Positions 7,343 to 11,649 of a stretch of DNA of 11,649 bases are shown here, piece by piece; position 1 is the stretch's first letter; each line of letters begins with the position of its first letter. The stretch lies in contig CAZCRG010000051.1 of NCBI GenBank assembly GCA_964501105.1, positions 1 through 11,649 of the forward strand, in the 5' to 3' direction. Made by a program: the position numbers and the translations under genes. This stretch comes from BMS3B sp964501105. GTDB lineage: Archaea; Hydrothermarchaeota; Hydrothermarchaeia; Hydrothermarchaeales; BMS3B. A model generated the notes under the pieces. It was not told the origin of the DNA. It saw only the letters and a program-made list of their open reading frames with translations, and ran no database searches.

Positions 7343-9547
7343 TTATGATGTGTCATTTCTCTGGAACCTTCTGGCAATCTCTTCATATTTCTTCAGTTCT
7401 TCCTTGGGAAGAGGCCTGAGCTTTTTAATAGCTTCTTCAAAGTGCTTCTTCTGTAGTTTAAGTTCACTTTTTATTTTTTCTTTGTCAAAGCTCTTGCCTT
7501 CCTTGATGAATTCCCTTATTGCAAGCATTACTGCCTCATTGCAGACTGCTGCTATGTCGGCGCCAGTGTAACCCTCTGTTGCCTCTGCCAGCTCTTCAAA
7601 GTTCACATCCTCCGCCAGAGGCTTCTTCTTTGTGTGGAGTTTAAATATCTCCACCCTTGCCTCCTTATCTGGCGGAGGTATATATACGAGTCTGTCAAAT
7701 CTGCCAGGTCTGAGAAGAGCCGGGTCCATAATGTCAGGCCTGTTGGTAGCACCTATCACCACAACGCCTCGAAGCTCTTCAAGGCCGTCGAGTTCTGTAA
7801 GAATCTGGCTCACAACCCTCTCTGTGACATGGGAGTCAAATCCTGCTCCTCTTGCAGGAGCTATTGAGTCTATCTCATCCATGAAGACAACACAGGGCGC
7901 AGCCTGCCTTGCCTTTCTGAAGGTCTCCCTGACTGCCTTTTCGCTCTCGCCAACCCACTTGCTCAGAAACTCTGGACCCTTAACGCTTATAAAGTTGGCT
8001 TCACTCTCATTGGCCACTGCTTTAGCAAGCATGGTTTTACCAGTGCCTGGGGGCCCATAGAGGAGAATGCCCTTTGGCGGCTTGGCATCCATGTGTTCAA
8101 AAACTTCAGGGAACTTCAGAGGCCACTCCACAGCCTCCTTGAGCTCCTGCTTTGCACTTTCCAGGCCGCCTATATCGCTCCACTTTACATCTGGAACTTC
8201 GACAAGAACCTCACGCATGGCGCTGGGCTCTATGTCCATGAAGGCTTCCTGGAAATCGCTATAGGTGACCTGAATCTTTTCAAGTATCTCAGCAGGTATA
8301 CTTTCAAGCTCAAAGTCTATCTCTGGAAGTATTCTTCTGAGAGCTCGCATGGCAGCTTCCTTGCAGAGTGCCTCTAAATCTGCACCAACAAAGCCATGGG
8401 TCTTATCGGCAAAGTCTTCTATTATCTTAGTTCTCTCCTCCTCATCTTCAGGGAGAGGCATACCTCTTGTATGTATGAGAAGAATTTCCTTCCTTGCATT
8501 TCTATCTGGCACACCAATCTCAATCTCCCTGTCAAACCTGCCAGGCCTCCTGAGAGCAGGGTCTATGGCATCAGGTCTATTGGTAGCGCCTATAACCACA
8601 ACCTCTCCTCTGCTCTCAAGGCCATCCATGAGGGAGAGAAGCTGGGCAACTACTCTGCGCTCAACCTCACCAGTAACTTCCTCTCTCTTGGGAGCTATGG
8701 CATCTATCTCATCTATGAATATTATGCTGGGAGCATTGTCCTCTGCTTCCTTGAAGACCTTTCTGAGGTTCTCCTCACTCTCACCGTAAAACTTGCTCAT
8801 TATCTCTGGTCCAGAGATGCTATAGAAGTTGGCATTAGTCTCATTGGCCACAGCCTTGGCGAGAAGAGTTTTACCAGTACCAGGAGGACCGTGAAGAAGG
8901 ACACCTTTAGGTGCCTCCACACCGAGGCGCTCAAATACCTCTGGATACTTCAGAGGAAGTTCAATCATCTCTCTGACTTTTCTTATCTCCTCCTTCAGAC
9001 CACCTATATCCTCATAGGTAACCCTGGGAATCTTGGACTCCTTAATCTCCCTGGCAGGCTTCTCGCTAATCTCAATCTGGGTGGAGTAGTTTATTATTGC
9101 TGCTTCAGCATAGGGCTGAATTGCAACAACGACGAGGCCAATTTTTCTCCCCATTATGTTGATCTCAATCAAATCGCCCTTGGTTATTGCTCTGTTCTCA
9201 AGATAGGACTTGAGATAGGTCTCTCCGCCAACAATTCTCAAAGGTTCTGTTGGAGCGAGCTTAACCTTTGAGGCGATTTTGGGATCAATTTTCTTGATCT
9301 TTACCTTATCGTCAATACCTATGCCAGCATTTTTTCTGGTGAAGCCGTCAATCCTGATAATCCCAAAACCCTCATCTTCAGGATAACCAGGCCAGCATAT
9401 TGCGACTGTGTTCTTTTTTCCTATAATCTGGACAACATCACCAGTAGAGATGCCCAGTTTTTCCATAACTAGGGGGTCAATTCTTGCTATCCCCCTTCCC
9501 ACATCATTAGACTTAGCTTCTGCTACTTTTAATTCCAGGTCTTTCAT
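7343..9547 (-). CDS. VAT/Cdc48-family AAA+ unfoldase, paralogue 2
   Basis: A second p97/VAT-type unfoldase, 734 residues, with N-domain (about 1-165), D1 and D2. D1 has Walker A GPPGTGKT 220-227, Walker B IIFIDE 275-280 and pore loop KFYGES 252-257. D2 has Walker A 498-505, Walker B VVFMDE 553-558 and pore loop KWVGES 530-535. Arginine-finger motifs PGRFD occur in both rings, so both are probably active. D1 is nearly identical to that of the neighbouring paralogue, while the N-domain, D2 and tail (ending QRNDTS, no HbYX) are clearly diverged, which suggests different adaptors or substrates. Start: GTG 9554-9556 is inside the Shine-Dalgarno sequence, so ATG 9545-9547 is used, 6 nt after GGAGGTG. 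It lies 28 nt downstream of the CPYC redox gene, in an apparent two-gene operon behind an HSR1-like operator. A TATA-like ATATATAAAT over the end of the redox gene could give an extra internal promoter. Confidence 0.95.
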   Translation of the reverse strand: MKDLELKVAEAKSNDVGRGIARIDPLVMEKLGISTGDVVQIIGKKNTVAICWPGYPEDEGFGIIRIDGFTRKNAGIGIDDKVKIKKIDPKIASKVKLAPTEPLRIVGGETYLKSYLENRAITKGDLIEINIMGRKIGLVVVAIQPYAEAAIINYSTQIEISEKPAREIKESKIPRVTYEDIGGLKEEIRKVREMIELPLKYPEVFERLGVEAPKGVLLHGPPGTGKTLLAKAVANETNANFYSISGPEIMSKFYGESEENLRKVFKEAEDNAPSIIFIDEIDAIAPKREEVTGEVERRVVAQLLSLMDGLESRGEVVVIGATNRPDAIDPALRRPGRFDREIEIGVPDRNARKEILLIHTRGMPLPEDEEERTKIIEDFADKTHGFVGADLEALCKEAAMRALRRILPEIDFELESIPAEILEKIQVTYSDFQEAFMDIEPSAMREVLVEVPDVKWSDIGGLESAKQELKEAVEWPLKFPEVFEHMDAKPPKGILLYGPPGTGKTMLAKAVANESEANFISVKGPEFLSKWVGESEKAVRETFRKARQAAPCVVFMDEIDSIAPARGAGFDSHVTERVVSQILTELDGLEELRGVVVIGATNRPDIMDPALLRPGRFDRLVYIPPPDKEARVEIFKLHTKKKPLAEDVNFEELAEATEGYTGADIAAVCNEAVMLAIREFIKEGKSFDKEKIKSELKLQKKHFEEAIKKLRPLPKEELKKYEEIARRFQRNDTS

Positions 9548-9552
9548 AAAAA

Positions 9553-9561
9553 CCACCTCCT
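9553..9561 (-). promoter_or_regulatory. Ribosome binding site deciding the VAT2 start
   Basis: AGGAGGTGG on the minus strand ends 5-6 nt before ATG 9545-9547 and overlaps the upstream in-frame GTG, ruling that GTG out as start. A second GGAGG occurs about 12 nt further upstream. Confidence 0.7.
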
Positions 9562-9575
9562 GCTATTCCTCCTAT

Positions 9576-9839
9576 TTATATATGCTTGAGATAATTTATA
9601 AGTTCTCTTTCGGAACTTGGAACACCTACTATTCTATAGGCTCCATTTATTATCATGGTGGGTACACCCTGTATGCCATATCTCCTTGCTATTTCAGCAT
9701 TCTCAGGTTCAGTAATATCTCTCTCTATGAGAAGAGCATTTGGAAGCTCTTTAACTATTCTCTCTGCAATTTCCTTCGCCCTTGGACAGTAAGGGCAGGT
9801 TGGGGAAGTAAATAACTCAATTAGTATTCCTCTATCCAT
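9576..9839 (-). CDS. Small thioredoxin/glutaredoxin-fold redox protein (CPYC)
   Basis: An 87-residue single-domain dithiol oxidoreductase. Residues 4-11 form the first beta strand (GILIELFT), followed by the active site C15-P16-Y17-C18 at the start of helix 1, and the cis-proline loop GVPT at 58-61. This is the minimal thioredoxin fold of archaeal glutaredoxin-like proteins of about 85 residues. CPYC is the classical glutaredoxin sequence, but such archaeal proteins often act as thioredoxins, so the electron donor cannot be told from sequence. No signal peptide, so cytoplasmic. The ATG has AGGAGGTT 5 nt upstream. It is the first gene of the operon with VAT2 and is preceded by a TATA box fused to an HSR1-like palindrome, so it is probably heat-induced. 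A role keeping thiols of unfolding clients or the ATPase reduced is inference from context. Confidence 0.9.
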   Translation of the reverse strand: MDRGILIELFTSPTCPYCPRAKEIAERIVKELPNALLIERDITEPENAEIARRYGIQGVPTMIINGAYRIVGVPSSERELINYLKHI

Positions 9840-9861
9840 ATAACAACCTCCTTTTATTTTT

Positions 9862-9881
9862 CTAACTTTATGTTATTAAAG
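9862..9881 (-). promoter_or_regulatory. TATA box fused to HSR1-like heat-shock operator (redox-VAT2 operon)
   Basis: The plus strand at 9862-9876 reads CTAAC-TTTAT-GTTAT, matching the CTAAC-N5-GTTAG palindrome of the Archaeoglobus fulgidus HSR1 repressor (consensus from memory) at 9 of 10 fixed positions. On the minus strand the TATA box CTTTAATA occupies 9874-9881 and shares bases with the operator. A start about 25 nt downstream (about 9853) leaves a short leader with the ribosome site. A bound repressor would cover the region from the TATA box toward the start. Confidence 0.6.
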
Positions 9882-9982
9882 TATTTTACCCAGATGAATC
9901 ATTTCTGAAATTAGAACCATCAGCGGTTACCCTTAACCCTTGAAGGAAACAAAAGAAAATCCCTCCCGTTATTTATATTAAT

Positions 9983-10118
9983 GGGGGACAAATCCCCCTT
10001 ATTTGTTGAATGGTATTGATAAGGTTTAGAAAGGGTATTATATTTGTGTCACTGTGGCGTAGCCACCGGGGTTCAAGGAAGGGGGTTCTAGTATTTAGTA
10101 CCCACATAAACCCCCTTC
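9983..10118. other. Cluster of three G/C-rich hairpins between hsp20 and redox genes
   Basis: This non-coding stretch holds three inverted repeats unlike the AT-rich flanks: GGGGGA-caaa-TCCCCC at 9983-9998, GTGGC-gta-GCCAC at 10054-10066, and GAAGGGGGTT paired with AACCCCCTTC at 10078-10087/10109-10118 around a 21-nt loop. The last begins 4 nt after the stop of the downstream hsp20 gene on the minus strand. It may be a structured 3' UTR that stabilises or ends that mRNA, or part of a small RNA on either strand. On the plus strand a TATA-like TTTATATTAA lies at about 9971-9980 and a T-run follows the last hairpin. I recognise no known RNA family. Confidence 0.5.
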
Positions 10119-10122
10119 TCAA

Positions 10123-10563
10123 TTAATCGATTTTTATGGAGGTTCTCTTCTCCACCTTCTTCTTGGGAAGTACAACCTCCAGTATACCATTTTTGAAGCT
10201 TGCCCTGGCCTTTGCAGGGTCAACATCAGCAGGCAGTGTGAAGACTCTATAGAATTTATTATATCTTCTCTCTCTTCTTACATATCCTTCTTTTTCTTCC
10301 TTCTCTTCCCTTTTCACCTCAGCGCTAACTTCGAGACTGTTCTCTGTGGCATTTATATTGATGTCTCCCTTCTCAACACCTGGCATCTCTATAGTCACTT
10401 TAACGTCCTTGTCGGTTTCTATAATATCAGCATAGGGTTCCCTTATGCCCAGTTCAATTCCACCTGCTGGAGGAAGTTTTAATCTCTCTCCCCAGATTTC
10501 TTCAAAAAGCTGATTCATTCTCCTTTCTAGATTCCTTAGTTCCTCAAAAGTATCCCTCCACAT
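10123..10563 (-). CDS. Small heat-shock protein Hsp20 (alpha-crystallin family), downstream copy
   Basis: ATP-independent holdase that binds unfolding proteins and keeps them soluble for unfoldases such as the VAT proteins. It has 146 residues: an amphipathic N-terminal arm (MWRDTFEELRNLERR), an alpha-crystallin domain from about 43 (PYADIIETDKDVKVTIEMPGVEKGDI) to 134 ending in GILEVVLPK, and a C-terminal I143-K144-I145 motif, the I-x-I that docks in a neighbour's beta4-beta8 groove for oligomer assembly. A charged Lys/Glu loop lies at 83-100. Start: GTG 10570-10572 and ATG 10567-10569 overlap GGAGGTGA itself; ATG 10561-10563 has 5-nt spacing and is the better start. It lies 45 nt downstream of another hsp20 gene on the same strand, with its own strong TATA box in the gap, so both co-transcription and independent expression are possible. 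Confidence 0.95.
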   Translation of the reverse strand: MWRDTFEELRNLERRMNQLFEEIWGERLKLPPAGGIELGIREPYADIIETDKDVKVTIEMPGVEKGDININATENSLEVSAEVKREEKEEKEGYVRRERRYNKFYRVFTLPADVDPAKARASFKNGILEVVLPKKKVEKRTSIKID

Positions 10564-10568
10564 CCACA

Positions 10569-10576
10569 TCACCTCC
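10569..10576 (-). promoter_or_regulatory. Ribosome binding site deciding the downstream hsp20 start
   Basis: GGAGGTGA on the minus strand, 5 nt before ATG 10561-10563. It overlaps the two upstream in-frame candidates (GTG 10570-10572 and ATG 10567-10569), which therefore cannot be initiated efficiently by it. Confidence 0.7.
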
Positions 10577-10598
10577 TTATTAAATATGAAGAAAAAAA

Positions 10599-10606
10599 TA
10601 TATAAA
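10599..10606 (-). promoter_or_regulatory. Internal TATA box of the downstream hsp20 gene
   Basis: TTTATATA on the minus strand is an exact match to the archaeal TATA consensus, in the gap between the two hsp20 genes. A start about 25 nt downstream falls near 10577, right at the ribosome site. No HSR1-like palindrome is present here, unlike the upstream hsp20 promoter. Confidence 0.55.
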
Positions 10607-10608
10607 GT

Positions 10609-11100
10609 TTATTCAACTTTAATTTCGAAACCTTTGGTTTTTGGCTTGGCAATTCTTGTTTTTATTTCAAGGACACCATTGTTGTACTTTGCCTTGGCTG
10701 ACTTGGGGTCAATGTCAATATCAAGGGGCACTCTCTTGAAGTACTTTCTTTCGCCACGCTCTGCATTTACCACCACTTCATTCTCAGTAGCTTCTATTTT
10801 AATGTCTTCTTTCTCAACACCAGGCATCTCAATAGTGATTATGACCTCATTGTTTTTCTCATCCTTGATTACATCAGTGAAAGGCTCCCTCTCAGAGGGA
10901 ACAAGGCCCTGAGGTGTTGGCTCTACATTGCCAAAGGTTCTGACTTCTGGCTGACCTTCAGGAGTGACCCTGATGCTCACACCATAATAAAGGGGCTGTT
11001 CAGTGCTTTTTACTGGCAAAGTTGAAAAGCTCCTTTCAAGTTCTTCAAATATTCTATTTATTTCTTCAAAGGGATCAAAGAATCCTCTTCTCCACCACAT
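10609..11100 (-). CDS. Small heat-shock protein Hsp20 (alpha-crystallin family), upstream copy
   Basis: A second holdase of 163 residues, clearly distinct from its neighbour. The N-terminal arm (MWWRRGFFDPFEEINRIFEEL) is followed by a linker with YYGVSIRVTPEGQPEVRTFGN (39-58, broken here by context only), a pattern typical of one archaeal Hsp20 subfamily. The alpha-crystallin domain spans about 72-150 (REPFTDVIKD to GVLEIKTRI, with EMPGVEKEDI at 91-100). The C-terminus has I160-K161-V162, an I-x-I/V docking motif. The charged loop before the second half of the domain is short (ERGERKY). ATG 11098-11100 is preceded by GGAGGTGA at a 6-nt spacing, so the start is secure. Upstream there are two copies of an operator-like repeat, the distal one fused to a TATA-like box, which points to heat-shock repression. 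Probably first gene of a two-hsp20 unit. Confidence 0.95.
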   Translation of the reverse strand: MWWRRGFFDPFEEINRIFEELERSFSTLPVKSTEQPLYYGVSIRVTPEGQPEVRTFGNVEPTPQGLVPSEREPFTDVIKDEKNNEVIITIEMPGVEKEDIKIEATENEVVVNAERGERKYFKRVPLDIDIDPKSAKAKYNNGVLEIKTRIAKPKTKGFEIKVE

Positions 11101-11121
11101 GGTGCATCACCTCCATAGGAG

Positions 11122-11145
11122 TTTTAGTTACCTTTTGTTACTATT
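11122..11145 (-). promoter_or_regulatory. Proximal operator-like repeat upstream of hsp20 (site A)
   Basis: A 24-bp element that matches site B (11176-11199) at 20 of 24 positions, in the same orientation and 54 bp away. Its core is TTAC-N5-GTTA, one mismatch from the TAAC-N5-GTTA palindrome. It lies downstream of the predicted transcription start, between it and the ribosome site. Confidence 0.5.
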
Positions 11146-11175
11146 CTAATGGTGTCAGTGTAACAAGAATAAGAA

Positions 11176-11201
11176 TTTTAGTAACCTGTTGTTATTATAT
11201 T
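11176..11201 (-). promoter_or_regulatory. Distal operator (site B) fused to TATA-like box of upstream hsp20
   Basis: The plus strand has GTAAC-CTGTT-GTTAT at 11181-11195, with the TAAC-N5-GTTA core of the HSR1 consensus. On the minus strand AATATAATAAC (11191-11201) is a TATA-like box sharing bases with the operator. The arrangement TAATAAC-N5-GTTA is the same as in the redox-VAT2 promoter. Transcription would begin near 11173, leaving a leader of about 70 nt. Confidence 0.55.
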
Positions 11202-11283
11202 GTAGAATTCTCTTCTGGGTGTGAGTTTAATATTAGTACGATTTATATTCCCTGTATGCAGTTTGATATGCACTAATGTAAGG

Positions 11284-11307
11284 TTTATATTACTCCAGAG
11301 GGAGTAA
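11284..11307 (+). promoter_or_regulatory. TATA box overlapping a perfect palindrome, lipoprotein promoter
   Basis: TTTATATT (11284-11291) is a good TATA box for the plus-strand gene. It overlaps a perfect 7-bp inverted repeat, TTACTCC-AGAG-GGAGTAA (11290-11307). The palindrome lies between the TATA box and the expected start (about 11312), so it is better read as a DNA operator than as an RNA hairpin. It differs from the heat-shock palindrome. Confidence 0.5.
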
Positions 11308-11331
11308 CTTAAAGAAGTTGGAGGTTGTAGA

Positions 11332-11523
11332 GTGAGGTTGATTTACCTGTTTGCTGGCTTGCTTGTGCTGACGGGAATAATGAGCGGTTGCACAACAGAA
11401 GAGAAGCCGAAAAGTGAGGATGAAGCGTTTAAAGAGTATGTGAAGCTGATTGATGAGAGTGCTCCACTGCTTGTAGAAGTAAATGAACACATAAACGAGG
11501 CAAAAGAAGTCATATCAAAGTGA
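11332..11523 (+). CDS. Short archaeal lipoprotein, ending at an in-frame TGA
   Basis: A 63-residue product starting at GTG 11332-11334, with GGAGGTT (11320-11326) 5 nt upstream. Residues 1-20 are a lipoprotein signal: MRL, a hydrophobic core (IYLFAGLLVLTGIM) and lipobox M-S-G-C with Cys20 as the lipid-modified residue, then a charged linker (TTEEKPKSEDE) and a predicted helix (FKEYVKLIDESAPLLVEVNEHINEAKEVISK). It would be anchored on the outer face of the membrane. The frame stops at TGA 11521-11523 but stays open with helix-like coding sequence to the window end, so this is probably the N-terminal part of a longer protein interrupted by a nonsense change, not a complete short one. It diverges from the hsp20 genes. 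I do not recognise the family. Confidence 0.7.
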   Translation: MRLIYLFAGLLVLTGIMSGCTTEEKPKSEDEAFKEYVKLIDESAPLLVEVNEHINEAKEVISK

Positions 11524-11649
11524 AGATATGATGAAGCAATAGAAGAATTAAAAAAAGCTAAGAAACTTGCTTATCAGATTAAGGATAACTACAAAAGAGG
11601 ATATGAAATAATTCAAGATCCAGAACTTAAATTATATGCTGAATATAAC
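11524..11649 (+). pseudogene. In-frame continuation of the lipoprotein gene after TGA (partial at window end)
   Basis: After the TGA the same frame has 42 sense codons to the window end, beginning RYDEAIEELKKAKKLAYQIK, an amphipathic helix like the first helix of a TPR or a coiled coil. There is no nearby start codon in this frame (the ATG at 11528 is in another frame and hits TAG after four codons). The context SK-stop-RYDEAIEELKKA reads naturally as SK-G-RYDEA, and GGA to TGA is a single base change. Options are a nonsense mutation, a base-calling error or recoding; the first two are more likely. Confidence 0.6.

Noticed and set aside
8396..9271. A 291-codon open frame on the plus strand opposite VAT2
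   Set aside because: It lies fully antisense to a conserved AAA+ gene, has no ribosome site or recognisable domain, and similar shorter frames occur opposite VAT1; it is a by-product of VAT codon composition.
10054..10080. tRNA-like piece (GGTTCAA-type T-loop near GTGGC-GCCAC)
   Set aside because: No pairing T-stem around the loop, no acceptor stem and no anticodon arm can be drawn, so it is not a tRNA.
11255..11272. TATGCA direct repeat 12 bp apart in the divergent hsp20/lipoprotein region
   Set aside because: Six-base words in AT-rich sequence recur by chance and it does not line up with a TATA box.
11290..11490. A 66-codon minus-strand frame opposite the lipoprotein gene
   Set aside because: No ribosome site, low-complexity composition and no family resemblance; the plus-strand frame has a lipoprotein signal and a well-placed GGAGGTT.
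1..11649. CRISPR array, insertion sequence, integrase or phage genes
   Set aside because: No regularly spaced repeats, transposase or integrase motifs, terminal inverted repeats or target duplications were seen on either strand.

Overview
The window looks like a chromosomal piece of a thermophilic or hyperthermophilic euryarchaeon, most likely from or near the Archaeoglobi. This rests on four observations: a di-myo-inositol-phosphate (DIP) solute pathway in which the cytidylyltransferase and DIPP synthase are fused in one polypeptide; two VAT/Cdc48 unfoldases; TATA-box promoters with archaeal GGAGGTGA ribosome binding sites; and two promoters carrying a palindrome that matches, as I recall it, the CTAAC-N5-GTTAG operator of the Archaeoglobus heat-shock repressor HSR1. 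Coding sequence is AT-rich with AGA/AGG arginine and ATA isoleucine codons. The taxon is an inference, not something read directly.

Layout: almost everything is on the minus strand. (1) 1-2344 is the N-terminal 781 residues of an exported protein with a signal peptide and six Ig-like/CARDB-type repeats; its 3' end lies outside the window. (2) 2416-4796 is a two-gene solute operon: inositol-1-phosphate synthase followed 5 nt later by the bifunctional IPCT/DIPP synthase. (3) 5026-7209 is a VAT/Cdc48 AAA+ ATPase (VAT1) with its own promoter. (4) 7343-9839 is a thioredoxin/glutaredoxin-fold CPYC protein followed by a second VAT/Cdc48 (VAT2), an apparent operon. (5) 10123-11100 holds two different small heat-shock proteins. 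(6) From 11332 on the plus strand, diverging from the Hsp20 genes, starts a small lipoprotein gene with an in-frame TGA, after which the same frame stays open to the window edge.

How it fits together: holdase chaperones (Hsp20 x2), unfoldases (VAT x2), a dithiol redox protein and the synthesis of a thermoprotective solute are all heat-survival functions. They share a strand and neighbourhood but appear to be several transcription units. The best regulatory signal is a shared TAATAAC-N5-GTTA arrangement, with the operator fused to the TATA box, in front of both the upstream hsp20 gene and the redox/VAT2 operon. The regulator gene itself is not in the window.

No gene-free stretch exceeds 300 bases. 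The longest (9840-10122) contains three G/C-tract hairpins that stand out from the AT-rich surroundings. I see no tRNA, rRNA, CRISPR array, insertion sequence or integrase. Several obvious first start codons (IPS, VAT1, VAT2, downstream hsp20) are poorly placed relative to the Shine-Dalgarno sequence; I chose the downstream starts where the spacing fits.
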